This document shows, piece after piece, positions 23,420-35,200 of a stretch of 64,000 nucleotides of DNA. Each line of letters starts with the position of its first letter. Within the stretch, counting starts at the first letter, position 1. Origin of the DNA: Gnetum montanum (taxonomy: Eukaryota > Streptophyta > Gnetopsida > Gnetales > Gnetaceae); assembly GCA_015680685.1 (NCBI GenBank), contig MNCI01003851.1, positions 502,198-566,197 on the forward strand, read 5' to 3'. The translations under genes and the position numbers were made by a program. The notes under the pieces are model-generated. The model was not told the DNA's origin. It searched no databases and worked only from the letters and a program-made list of their open reading frames with translations.

Positions 23420-24640
23420 ACTAAATCCTAAGTTGAAGCAAATCGTTAAGGAGGAGATAGAGCAACTCCTCAAGGTAGGGTTCATCTATCCGATCATAGA
23501 TAGTGAGTGGGTTAGCCCACTCATAATTGTACGGAAGAAAGATGGCAAATGATAGGTCTACATTGACTTTAAGCTATTAAATATTGCAACATTTAAGGAT
23601 CACATTCCTTTGTCATTTTTGGATCAAATATTAGACACCATATCTAAGCACTGTTATTATAGTTTCTTGGATAGTTATAGTGGCTATAACCAAATCCAAA
23701 TTGCACTCAAAGATCAAGCCAAGGCAACATTCACAAGTCCCTGGGAGACTTTTGCATACTACAAGGTGCCATTTGGTCTATGCAATGCCACTACAAAATT
23801 TCAATGCTTGGTCCTAACTATCTTTCAACAACAAATTGATACTAGTGTTGAAGTCTTCATGGATGAATTCTCCACCTATGAAGCTATCTTTGAGCAAGCC
23901 TTGGACCTACTTGAGCAAGTGCTAAAGAGGTGTAGAGACAAATTTACAGCTCAATTGGCAAGAAAACCATCTCATGGTCTAAGAAGGCATTGTGCTAGGA
24001 CACCAAATTTTGTAGAAAGGGATTGAGGTAGATCCAGAAAAGAATAACATGGCAACCAGAGATCATTAAAGATGTCTAGTTATTCCTTGGACACACTAGT
24101 TACTACCAGCGATTTATTGAGAATTTCTTTAAGATTACAAAGCCATTGGTAGAAATTACAAAGAAAGTTGCACCTTTCATTTGTACCAAGGAATGTGAAC
24201 ATGCATTCCAACAATTAAAAGAAAAACTCATAGAAACATCAATCCTACGAGCACCATATTGGTTCAAACCATTCCATATCATGATAAATGCATCTAACTA
24301 TGCTTTGGGAGTAGTGCTCACATAGATGGATGATAAGAAATGTCCATATTATATCCACTACACAAGTCAAAGCATTGTGGGGGTACAGTTAAATGGCAGC
24401 GGTGCACGTACTAGAAATGTTTAGGCACTATGTGCTTGGCTAAAAAGTGTTTGTGCACATGGACAACAATGCAATCTACTTCCTCATGAATAAGCTAATG
24501 GTGAGCCCTCATGTCATACAGTGGCTTGTGATCTTGCAAGAATTTGATCTCACTATAGTAGATTGAAAAGGAAATAAGAATGTGACTACTCACTATCTTT
24601 CTCACTTAATATGGGATAATAAAGATAAGGAGAGCCAACT
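23420..24640 (+). pseudogene. pol: Reverse transcriptase and RNase H of element A, broken
   Basis: RT would copy element RNA into DNA and RNase H would remove the RNA strand. Landmarks in order: EEIEQLLKVGFIYPI and WVSPLIIVRKKDG (23450-23550), FLDSYSGYNQIQIALKDQAK (about 23663-23722), FTSPWETFAYYKVPFGLCNA (23729-23788) and the catalytic box EVFMDEFS (about 23850-23873), where the family has FMDDF; the second Asp of the pair is Glu. A frameshift follows at about 23950. RNase H begins at FHIMINASNYALGVVL (24270-24320) and continues in another frame to TTHYLSHLIWD near 24615. Confidence 0.9.
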
Positions 24641-24689
24641 CTTTGATTAGTTTCTAAATGAAGTCCTCTTTACTGGAGCAATAAGTAAA

Positions 24690-26045
24690 CAAATGCTTGA
24701 AAAAGCAACATGGAATAATGGCATCCTCACATATCTTCTCACTCAAGAGATGCCACAAGACTTGGATTTTAGGAAAAAGCAACAATTTCTTCATCAGGCC
24801 AAATACTTCATGGAAATCAATGAACACCTTTACAAGGTATGTGCTAATGACCTAATCTATTGGTATGTCCATGACGAAGATCAACTACATGTTCTCTAGG
24901 ATGCTCATGAAGGGCCTTGCAGAGGCCATTATGCAAGGAGATGCACAACCATAAAAATCTTGATGGCAAGATACTATTGGCCTATAATCTTTAGGGATGC
25001 CCACCAGTTTGTCAAGTCTTGTGAATGTTATCAACGTGATGAGCGGATGACCGCTCACATGGAATGTCCTCAATAATGGATTCAACCACTAGAACCTTTC
25101 AGCATATGGGGTGTTGACTTCATGGGTTCCATCACATCCATGTCCAACGGGAAAGCATATATTACAATAGTAGTTGACTACTACACAAAATGGGTAGAAG
25201 TGACAATTGTTACTAATTGTACATCATCCATTGTTGCCAACCTTATACAACAAAATATCGTGAATAGGTTTGGGGTGCCATGTTCACTAATTTCTGATAA
25301 TGGAACTCATTTCACAGGTGCCACATTTAGAAAATTAATGTAATGTTTGGGGGTAGAACATAAATTAACAACATCTTACCACCCCCAAGCCAATAGTCAT
25401 GTAGAGGTAACCAACTAGGAGATTCCAAAAATATTAATGTGAATCATTAGCAAATATCAGAAGGACTAGAGTACAAAACTTAATGATGCTCTTTGGGCTT
25501 ATCATTCAACTTGGAAACTTCCTATTGGATATTCTCCCTATGAGTTAGTGTACGAGAAACTTTCAACACTCCCAATTCATCCAAACTCCATACACTCTCA
25601 ATAGCCTATGATCTAAACCTTGACCTAAGTTTAGCACATAAGGAAAGCTTGATCAATCTAAACCTGCTAGACAAAAATTACTTTGTGGCCTGATCCTTGA
25701 ATGAGATGAACAAGGCATTCAACAAGTAGCATCATGATCTTAGAATCAGTAAAGTAAAAATTCAACCAGGAGATAAGGTTCTTTACTGGAACCCCACACA
25801 TGTACCACAAAAGATAAAATTTCAAACATTGTGTGAAGGACCTTATATAATTAATCAAACCTTTCCCTCTGGGGCCATGTTGATCTACAAACTTGATAGT
25901 CCAAATAAAAAGCAGATGGTTAATATCCAACAAGTGAATCCTTTCCTTGAACCGATACAAGACAAAGTAAATACCACCTCAACAAATGGACAACCACATT
26001 CTATTTTTGGATCTCCTCCCTCCAACTTAGTCATGGGGAAGATGG
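24690..26045 (+). pseudogene. Integrase of element A, broken
   Basis: Would insert element DNA into the genome. The zinc-binding HHCC end is present (AHEG, GHYARR, SCECYQR; about 24903-25035). The core holds all three catalytic acids: Asp in WGVDFMG (about 25110), Asp in ISDNGTHF (about 25295) and Glu in NSHVEVTN (about 25405). Next come WAYHSTWKLPIGYSPYELVY and a C-terminal segment ending near MGKMAIC at 26035. One reading frame is kept from about 25080 with stops only. The T-rich tract that follows is shared with C and D. Confidence 0.9.
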
Positions 26046-27560
26046 CCATCTGTGCTAAACATTACCATGGCCTCTCAGTTTTTCTATCCTTTTTTAATGT
26101 TTTTGAATATAGAAATTTTTTATCTTTGAATTTTTCTAATTTTATACCATCTTTAGTATCTTTAAAATTTCTTGATTATTTTACACTTTCTTATATATTT
26201 TACTTTATTTTTCTTTCTTTTCTTTAAGTGTGATATTTTCTCACTTTTTGCTAATAAATTTAATTTATTGTCATAGGACACAGTTTTGTTGTTGTTGTTT
26301 CTAATGATGGTTTATGCTTAATGTGTGATTTGCAATGTTTGTTTCTATTTTTGAATTCTGATGTCTAATGAATTTCACATGGTTTATTTTTCATGGAATA
26401 AGTAGTGAGTCCACATCATCCACCCATCCAATGAACTCTATGGTTTTCCTTGTTCTGGGAAATGAGGTCAATTTTCATTAAAGAAAATTTTAACCAATCG
26501 ATGACCTTGGTAGTTCCAAAATTAGGAAGGATTCAAAGGTTTGTAAAGGATGTGACTTCAAGGGGAATCAATACTCTTTGTTCTATTCTTCTTACTTGAG
26601 TGCTTGAGTGTTTTTTTGTTGACTTCTTACTGTTCCACACCAACCACTAAAGGAAGTCAAAATAACATCATTGCATGGTGTGGCTCCAATTTCAAAGCAC
26701 ACCATGTTGAACAAAGTCATGGAAATTGAATAACTATTGGGTATTAAATTTCCATACCCAATAGTATGGAAAGTCCAAATAAAAGAGCTACAAGCACTAG
26801 TTATGAAACTTGAAAGACATGCACCTATGCCTGAAGGCTTCCTCTAATGAAGGCCCTCTCTCTCTCTCACTTCTTACTTCTCTCTCTCATGTTTGTGGAA
26901 TGATGGTTGTCTTGCAGAGACACTCTTGTGTCTTGAGTAGGTGGATCAACCTTAGAGTGGTGATGTGAAGTCACTGAAAGTGGATGGTTTTAGTCTAGAT
27001 TGAGGATGAAACTTCTTGGGTCATTTTAATCACAAATTCCTTAAAAGACTTCTTATGACCTCAATTTCGAACTTCATTCCTCCTTCTCTATCATCCATCT
27101 ATGCTACCATAACTCACTTCACTACTGAGTTCTATGTTATGCTCTATCTCTTAGTCTAATGTCTTGGGATTCTTGAGTGGATTCTTTCAAATTGGTTCTT
27201 AACTTGTCATGATCATTTAATTGACTATGTGGCCCATGGACTCCTTAGTTGAGGTTATGAAAAGGCATAAAGCACATGAGCCTACTATGGGGAGGATTCA
27301 CTTGCATAGCTTTTTGCTTGGTTCATTAAGGTTCCTTACTTTTGACATCACTACAATCCTATCTTTCATATTTTCCATTGTAAAAACTACTCAATACTGC
27401 TTAACCTTTCATTGCATTCATCTATTAAATTAATTTTTCTCCATATTTTCATATTTATGAACTTCAACATCCTATTCTCATGATTTCATACTATTCTTGG
27501 TCTTCTAAGCTTTCATTTGATCCCAATTTCATTGAAAAATTTCTTGTATTTTGAAAGTTT
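26046..27560 (+). other. Untranslated region between integrase and the extra ORF of element A
   Basis: It opens with a T-rich tract (26080-26230), shared with C (46460-46620, minus) and D (61680-61850, minus). GGATGTGACTTCAAGGGGA at 26548-26566 and GACATGCACCTATGCCTGAA at 26816-26835 are also found in D. A short CT microsatellite is at 26857-26888. No coding region seen. Confidence 0.6.
26816..26838 (+). other. Conserved noncoding motif, element A copy
   Basis: GACATG....CCTATGCCTGAAGG matches minus-strand motifs in D (61122-61150 and 61221-61250) and C (45919-45943). Consensus is roughly GACATG, a short spacer, CATGCYTGAAGGTA. Confidence 0.55.
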
Positions 27561-27589
27561 GACCAAAGTCAATGAAAGTTAATGATGGT

Positions 27590-27692
27590 TAATAGCTACA
27601 TCTACGAGGCCTCATTGATGCAACCAACTATGTTGATGAGGCTGTGTCAACAAGGCCTTGTCCATGTAGTGCAAAAATACTATATATACTAC
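27590..27692 (+). promoter_or_regulatory. Internal promoter-like region before the extra ORF of element A
   Basis: GAGGCCTCATTGATGCAA at 27606-27623 is identical to 18859-18876 in this element's 5' LTR. GATGAGGC and CAACAAGGCCTTG follow, as in the LTR. A TATA box (AATACTATATATACT) is at about 27676-27690. Element D has an equivalent region on its strand before its copy of the ORF with the same 12 bases AATACTATATAT, but with D's own LTR motif upstream. Function inferred. Confidence 0.6.
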
Positions 27693-28155
27693 TACATACT
27701 TTGGAATGTTTTGCAAATTTCTCATAACACATGGGGAATTTTTATAGTTTTTCAGAGCCCAAAATCTTCTAGATCTCATAACTTCCCAACTTTTTAACCA
27801 ACTAACTTCATTTTTTAATCTTTTGCTTATTAGAGATAAGATCTTTATCATGGGGGCCACAAACCTTAAGTTTTCTAATGAAAAATTAATGAAATTTTTT
27901 GGAAATTTTCCTAACTCCCCCAAAGGTTTAATAACCTTAACCACATATAAACATCAACTTTTTCCCAAGTTAACCCTTCCAACAACATTTGGGATGAATC
28001 ATTCATAATAACACATAAAATAAATGATAATTGGATTAATTAAATTAGCCATAATCACAACTTATCCAAGCATAACTATCCTCAAGAGTTAAGGTATCCA
28101 AATTATTTTAAGGTTACATAATGATTGCTAATCCATTGTCCTATTGTGATTATAG
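27693..28155 (+). other. Probable 5' UTR with an intron before the extra ORF of element A
   Basis: The ORF's ATG directly follows ATTGTGATTATAG, a good splice acceptor; in D the ATG follows TTGTTGATTGTAG. The donor was not fixed. Confidence 0.4.
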
Positions 28156-30980
28156 ATGGCACCCAAACAAAAACATCTGTAGGAAGGAGAACCCTCACAA
28201 CCATGGGAGAAATGACCCAGAGTTGGAAGGGGCTAGCAAGAACAAGGCCAAGAACTACCAGAGGCAACCCATGCAACGAGACCTCTTTGAGAGGAGTCCA
28301 ACATGGAATCTATTCAACAAATTCCAAAGGAAGAAGTGCCTACAAAACAATCCCAATCAGAAGTACCTAGACCCATGCCAAGGCTTGAAGTCACTCTAAC
28401 TCAAGCTTGTCTAAACATCATCAAGTCCCAAGAAATTCAAAAATTAGTTCTTCAAGAGATAAAATTTGGGCCATTTTTGGAGAAAGCTCCAAAGGATGTC
28501 AAGACAATTACAAGCCTCTCCCATGTGGCCAATCATCATTTCTACTGGGAAATGGTACATGGAAGAGACCTATCTCTTATGGAGTAGCTAAAGGCTAGGG
28601 TTCATTGTAAAAATAAAGGACATTCAAGTGTCCTACTTAGTAGAGGCTATTGCATAGGCACTGGGGCTGCCAAAAATTGGAATACAATTGGTAGAGATAT
28701 CAACAAAAGGTAATCCTAAGGCAAAAAGGAAATGGACCTAATAATTCTACAAGGTGGACCATAAGGAGTATGGTGCCCTCACACCAGTGGAGCAGATTTA
28801 TTTCAAGATTATGGCCTATCACCTCAATCCAATAGTGAGGCAAAGCAAGATGACTACTTTCTCTACCCAAGCATGCACTACTCTAAGTGAAAAATTTCAT
28901 GTTAACCTTCCATAGCTAATCTATTTGGAGATTGAGAAGTGCTCCAAGGAGAATGAACATGGTAGGAAGACCCTAATCTTTCCATGCCTTATCAAAAAAC
29001 TTTGTAAAAGGGTAGGCATTTTTTACTATTCTAATGATACTCTCAAGCATGCTCTATTGGCCTCATGGGTAGAAATCATGAAAGATAAGATGCCAACGAC
29101 CACTCAAGAATAGGAGCTACTACCGCCACCATCCACTTAAGAGGTAATACTAGAGACCCGTGTAGTTCTTAAGCATCTACCTTAAATCTGAGAATAGCTC
29201 TTGAGAAAACAAGAGCAATGAGTAGGAATAAGTAAAGCAAATCCATCTATGTATCAACCAACAATGAGTCACCTTAATGAGGTGGCCCAAATAGTTAGCC
29301 AAATAAAGAGAGGTGGTTCCATTTTCTCTATCCAAAGAATGTAGCTACCTTCAAGGTTGGATCCCAATGCTCAAGAGGTGACAGTGTCACTAGCAACATA
29401 CCATCTATTCCCAAAAATCTTTGGGAATGCCACCACTTTCTTGGTGAGGTTGGAAGAAGGTTAAGAGGCAACTTTCTTAGTCATGCAGCACCGAGGGCAA
29501 GAGATAGTGGCAAAAGTCATAGCTGACCATGTAGCTAAAGCACTAAACATGACTGTAACACTTGTACCAGATGTATCTGCACTTCAAGACATGCAAACAT
29601 TTCTAGGGATGGTCAACAAGAAATTGAATGCAGCCCAACATGAACAATTGCTAAAATGACTAGTAGAACCAGGAAATTAACTTTGGACATCTTTGATCTT
29701 CTAGAGAACATCACTGCAACCTAGTCAGAACTACTAAATGCAAGGGGCATATGCATCATTTTGGAGGGGCAACTAGAAATGTCCCAAGAGAAAAATCAAC
29801 ACTTGGTTGTGGAGGTTGCTAAACTTCATGCCTAACTTGCAAAATAAGCAATCCTCAGCCTGGCAATGACAATAGATGAAGCTAGCAAATAGCTTCAAGA
29901 ATGATTTCAAAAGGCTAATAAGGAAGCAATAATGACCATCTTAAAACAATCCATAGTAGAAGTTGAAATGTATTCCATAAAAAAGAACTTGAATCAGATG
30001 TGCCAAGAGAATGAAACATTAACCATGAAAAATCATTGCCTGTGAAATGTTGATGCTCATAGAGATCAAATGCAAGAATTCATTCATCAAAAATAGGAGC
30101 AACTTGCTAGAGTCAATACTAAACTAAGGAAATTGGACGTAAAGAATAGTAATCTATCCATGGAGGAGTTACACACCTTATGCCAAAACTGTACCATTAA
30201 GATTGTCACCTAGAATAATGAAGCCCTCAAATTTGAGAAAGTAAAGAATCACTACAGGGACCAAGTTGGCTTGCAAAAAGAAGTGAATGAAAAAACATTT
30301 AGATGGTAAAGGTGAAGATAAATGAAGCCCTATAGCAACTCCAACAAGGAAGAGAGATGTGGTAGCCCATCCTTGATGGAATTGATGCCTACAATAAAGC
30401 AAATATTTTCTTAAAGGAGTTGAAAATCAAATAAATGATAGAGTACATGGAGTTGGCCAATCTATGTTATGCAAACCTAGCAATGCTAATAGCCAAATAG
30501 CCACGGTCAAAATTGGAGAAACAAGTGGCTAGCTTGTATCTTCTATACAAGGCCAAGCTTAAGCATCATAAGAACACCAAGCAAACGCTTGAGTCTAGTA
30601 ACACTGAACTCAAAATTCTCAAAGGGTAATTCAGAGATCAACAATCTATCACTAAGAACCTAGCCAGATAGATGAATGACTACTAGGAGCTGAAGAACAC
30701 AGTCAAGGTGTTCAACATTGAATGTAAATAGTTTTTTTTCATGTTTTTCAATGCTAAGGAGTTGTTTCTAGAGATCCTATGTCCTTAGAATGTGCCTGTT
30801 CCAATGCACATTGGGAAAGCTACATGGATGGTGTGTGATCCTAGGAGTAAGAAGGAAGAAATGAAAGCACTGTTGGATGCATTTTGCCTCCCACCTGAAG
30901 TTGCAGCAGCAATAGAACAACCGCAACCACCTCAACCACCACTAGTACATGAAGCTAGTGAAGGTCCCTCAAAGCCTTAG
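28156..30980 (+). pseudogene. Extra downstream ORF of element A: Transposase_32-like domain plus coiled coil, broken
   Basis: About 940 codons in sense, downstream of integrase, where Athila elements often carry an envelope-like ORF. The start reads M-A-P-K...EGEPSQP; D's copy starts M-A-F-K...EGGPSQP. Residues about 155-320 contain SYLVEAIA, LTPVEQIYFKIMAYHLNP and KTLIFPCLIKKLCKRVGIFY, which resemble the 'putative plant transposon protein' (Transposase_32) domain found in plant retroelements. From about 29680 to 30720 it is rich in charged residues with heptad-like spacing, suggesting long coiled coil. A C-terminal block DPRSKKEEMKALLDAF and a Pro/Gln tail end at 30980. Stops and a few frameshifts break it. 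Biochemical role unknown. Confidence 0.7.
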
Positions 30981-31244
30981 GAACCAACACCATCCAAGAT
31001 CCTTTGATCTTCTCCAACAAGCTTCACACTATCAAGGAACATGTTGTCCAATTTTTGAAGAGTTGTATCATGGTGTTCAATTTTGTGTCCTGAACACCAT
31101 CATTTTTGTTATGTGTTGATCCGTACACCTGGGCACTCCATTTTTTGTCAAGTTAGTTAGTTTGTTATGTTTAAAAGAAAAGTCAGTCAATAATCGCATA
31201 CCTTCCCAATTTTGTAAAAGAACTCAAAAACAAGTTTTCATTTA

Positions 31245-31256
31245 GTCGTGAGGGTA
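31245..31256 (+). promoter_or_regulatory. Polypurine tract of element A
   Basis: GTCGTGAGGGTA sits directly before TGATGAG; C and D have GTTGTGGGGGTA and GTTGTGAGGGTA at the same place on their strand. Confidence 0.7.
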
Positions 31257-32177
31257 TGATGAGTCATTGGTGGTTGGCTACATTGACAAGGCCTCGTTGA
31301 CATAGTCGACCATGTCGATGAGGCCCCATTGAATCATATTATCCTATGTCAATGAGGCTCCATTAATGTAATGTCTATTCATTGCCTATAAATACATGCC
31401 TACTAGCCACATTTATGGAAATCTAGATTTCAGTAGTAGTGAAGCTCTTGCATTTTTTCCATTTGAAAGTTAGAATTTTTTCCCCCAAGTGCCAGCAGCA
31501 GGAGTCATTAAGTGTACAGATCTTTATTCGAGCATTAGTGTACTTAAGCATGATAGTGTGTGCAGTAATAAAGATAAGCTTTTTGATAAACCTTACAACA
31601 CTTTGGATACATTAGCTATTTTATTTATGCATTTACTATTTCCAATTATTTATTAAATTTTTTCAATTAATTATCAATTATTTTCCAGTTACTATATTAG
31701 ATAAGTAATTAAGTTAGATAGATTACACACATAAGTACGACTTCTTTGAGCGTAACATGTGTTTTGGTTGGTAATTCTGGCAGCATTATTACTTGGTATG
31801 CCCAGTAATGTAGCACTTCGTCACCCAGTAGTGGATACATGGGTTTAGAACATGTATGGAAAGTGAGAATGGATACTTATGTTAGGATTAGTTATATAGT
31901 TAATTTGGATTAGTTAATCAAATTCCTTTTTATCTACAATTCAGGCATCCAACTATAAAACATAAAAATGATAAAAATTAAATGCCTTAGTTACACTTAA
32001 CCATACCAATGAACATCACAAATGTAATTTGGAAGACAATGATTGACCTTAAGACTAGATTCACTTCCTAAAAGGCTAATGCACTAGAAATGATCAAGTC
32101 CAGAGAATTCAACTGAGTCATGGATAAATGCTTTGTGATTCATATGGTTGGATGTAGGGGTACCTCATCATTCATCA
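31257..32177 (+). repeat. Element A 3' LTR
   Basis: Matches 18828-19767 throughout. TATAAAT is at 31387-31393 and AATAAA at 31567-31572. The palindrome of the 5' LTR is changed here. It ends TTCATCA, the intact form of the terminus, followed by AAAAG. Confidence 0.93.
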
Positions 32178-32690
32178 AAAAGGTAGTCAAGCTAAAATAT
32201 AAAAGCATTACAATAACCATGCTTAATGATGTAGATGATACAGAGTGTCAGGTGGGTTCTAGAATAACGTGTGGCCTCTATACACCAACATTAGGGTATT
32301 TTCAGCATTATACTGACTATACTCTAGCATCATCTAGATCTCTGTAAGATAACATGGGCTTATGGCATCTTCTAGTCCCCCTACTGTCTTAGGAGATGGC
32401 TTTTTAGTAATGAATCTGGTAACCAGGCTTGATACCCAAGGTCACAAGGTCTCCACTATAACCTTGGCTACATTTGTAGACAAGTGTGACAATAGCATCA
32501 CATTGAAGTTCTTACTGAGGTAGACAAGGAATTCCCTTGCTCCAAGTTCAAATCATAATGAGAGCTTTCTAAAAGGCATGTCATGTGGTGGGGTGTTGGT
32601 CTTGGAATGACTAATGTAGCACAAGATACCCAGCAACTCCATGATGATGAGGATGGGCCTAAAAAAGACTCTGCATGAGGCAAAGTAAAA
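32178..32690 (-). pseudogene. Element B sequence resuming after A, possibly the upstream end of its antisense ORF
   Basis: Begins with the right copy of A's target duplication. On the minus strand it contains protein-like pieces (for example LGPSSSSWSCWVSCATLVIP), but I could not join them confidently to the frame at 18827. Function unknown. Confidence 0.3.
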
Positions 32691-32702
32691 ACATTGTGAC
32701 TA

Positions 32703-32965
32703 ATTGGAATTACTTAGCAAATTTGGAAAAAACATCTAGTCAAAGGAGAAATTAGCTTCTATAAAAATCTCTAAGGTGTTTATCTAAATTAGCGTAAGGA
32801 ATTCAAAAGAAAACATTATTACAACCTTACATAGCCTTATATTATGGAATTACATATCAGATTTGAAAAAACATCTAGTCGAAGGTGAAATTAGCCTCCA
32901 TAAAAAGCTCTAAGATTTTTATCTAAATTAACTTAAGGAATTCCATAAAAGCATTATTATCATAA
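32703..32965 (+). repeat. Two tandem copies of a 139-base unit in element B
   Basis: ACATCTAGTCAAAGGAGAAA at 32732 recurs at 32871 as ACATCTAGTCGAAGGTGAAA, followed in both by ATTAGC, ATAAAAA and TTTATCTAAATTA in order. Confidence 0.8.
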
Positions 32966-33009
32966 CCAAAATATCATAGCTAAAACATTATAGCCAGAAC
33001 TAAACCTTA

Positions 33010-33350
33010 GTCTAAGTTATGCATAAATTTAAAAAATAGCATCTAAATTATGCATAAATTTAGAAAAAGCAAGTATAAGTTTAGAAAAAGTATCTAAATT
33101 ATGCAAAGAATGCATAAATTTGAAAAACAAAACATCTAAAATATGCACAAATTTTTAAAAAGTAAGCATAAGTTCAAAGAAAATATCTAAATTATGCAAA
33201 GCATGCATAAATTTGGAAAAAGCATCTAAACTATGCACAAATTTAGAAAAATAAGGCATAATTTTAGAAAAAAAACATCTAAATTATGGAAATCATGCAT
33301 AAATTTTGAAAAAATATCTAAACTATACACAATTTTAGAAAAGGCATCAA
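33010..33350 (+). repeat. A-rich short tandem repeat in element B
   Basis: Many degenerate copies of ATCTAAATTATGCATAAATTT and AGAAAAAGCA at about 25-50 base spacing. Confidence 0.75.
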
Positions 33351-35200
33351 AAACTTAGAAAAAACCATGTAGCCATAGTAAAAGTTTGCTAAAAATAGAA
33401 AAAGCTTTTACTCTTCTTAGAAAAAAAATTAAGAATTAGTTTTACATGTTGAAAAAAGAAAAACATAAGTTATACATATCAAACACTTCCATTTCCAAAT
33501 GGGTGATGTACTACAACCATAATTTTGCCTTGTTGACATAGCCATAGCCAAAAATTTCATTAAAAATTCATTTAGGCTCCAATTTTAGTGAGTCCACCAT
33601 GAAAAGAATCCTAAAATTATGAACATTATAGCCATGATAATTATAACCAAAAATGTATAACCATACCTGCACAAAACATGACCAAAATTTAGCCAATACT
33701 ATAGCTATCACCATTAACCTCTTTTTATGCAAGGTTGATATAAAATTTTTGAAAAATTCATTTGAGCTTCAAGCAAAGTGATTCTACCATCATTTGAAAG
33801 CTTGAACAAGCCCTACACATCCATGCTTACAAAAATTCAAAACCTATGGTTTTTATGCAAGAAAAATTTGTTAATTTGGACAATAATCTAATAATGGCAC
33901 AAACATTCTTATTACACATGCTTAGTTAAAAAAATCATAGAAATTTTTTTTTTAAGTCCAATTGGAGTAATTCTACCTCCATTGAAAAGCTAAAGCTAAG
34001 CCTAATTAATCATAACTAGAAAATTGCCAAAACATTTGTCATTTTCTTAGAAACAATTTGTGATATTATACAATATTACAAAAATGGCATGAGAAACCTA
34101 ACTATGCAATGTTAGGAAAATAACCATAATTTCATTATTTCAAGGTCAAATTAAAGGAGAAAATAGCCATCGGAAAGCTTTACAAAATGGCTATGAACCC
34201 ATGGCATTGAATTTTGAAAATATATGGCAACTTTGTTTAAGAACAAAAACACACCATTGCTTACTTTTCCATGCCAAAACTTAAAATATTTTCAAAACCT
34301 AGATTTTGCATAACCATGAAAACATAGTCAAAATAGCCAAAATGATTGAAACCTATTAAAATTCACACCAAAATAATGGGGTATGATTTTGTTAGAATAT
34401 AATTTTAATAAATCCTAAGACCTTGATCTAAAAAAATGGCCCTATCTCAAAATTTTGGGAAAAAAACATAAAACAACAAGTCCTACTTTCAAAATTGAAT
34501 TTACAAAAGCTAAAATAATGAAAAAACTATAGATTTGCATGGAAGAATCCAAAATAGAAATTGGTATTTCATCAAAATTCCATTTTAATCCCTCCACTAG
34601 AGTAGATCTAGAAAACATTACTTCAACACATGGGAAACAAAACTAGAAAAACCATAGAAAACAAATGCAAAAATAAGTAGAACTACCGGCCTTGGAGTGA
34701 GGATAGACAAGGCATAGATTAAGATAGTACTAAGAACCTTTGATAACTCCCTAGAATGCTCATCCATCTTTTGGATCATATGATTTCTACTCTTTCCCCC
34801 TTGGTACTTAAGTCCCATGGTAGGCTCAACATTGGTGATGATGGAAATTAAGAGAAACTAGGAATTCTATGTTGGCTGCAAGTGAGATGGGAGGTTTCCA
34901 CACTAAAGATTAGTGTTCTCTATAACAAAAGTCTTTACCAAAGCTCTCCATCAATGCGCTAATGATGTAGAATGATAGTTATGATTAAAACTTATGAAAG
35001 TTCACATATAAACCTCATCTAAAACATAAACACACAACTTGGAACCCAAGCTACTAATTCAATGCACAATAACTCCAAGTGCACTAAAGTGAAAAAAGGA
35101 TAAAGTCTAGTCCACATTGATTTTGTATGGGAAATAACTTCACTTTTCAAAATTTTTAATTTTTGGATTGTGGGCTCGACCTTGCAACTTCTCTCTTAAT
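33351..35200. other. Noncoding AT-rich part of element B
   Basis: Simple AT-rich sequence with frequent AACCATAA/AGCCATA words; no domain recognised. Confidence 0.4.

Larger units (their letters stand above)
18828..32177 (+). mobile_element. Element A: Athila-like Ty3/gypsy retrotransposon with an extra downstream ORF
   Basis: Direct LTRs of 940 and 921 bases flank, in plus-strand order, PBS, gag, protease, RT, RNase H, integrase, a conserved untranslated stretch, an internal promoter-like region, a ~940-codon extra open region and a polypurine tract. RT motifs (SYSGYNQI, FGLCNA) and the tRNA-Asp-type PBS are those of the Athila lineage. Hand comparison of about 300 LTR bases gave roughly 85% identity, so A is younger than B, as the nesting requires. 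All frames are broken. Confidence 0.92.

Noticed and set aside
25829-26227. 132-codon open stretch as a separate gene
   Set aside because: Its first part is the integrase C-terminus of element A and the rest is translation of the T-rich untranslated tract.
26857-26888. CT microsatellite as a regulatory element
   Set aside because: Not seen at the equivalent place in C or D; probably a simple repeat expansion.
33010-33350. Regularly spaced repeats as a CRISPR-like array
   Set aside because: Units are degenerate, contiguous and A-rich, spacers are not unique sequences, and the context is a plant retrotransposon.
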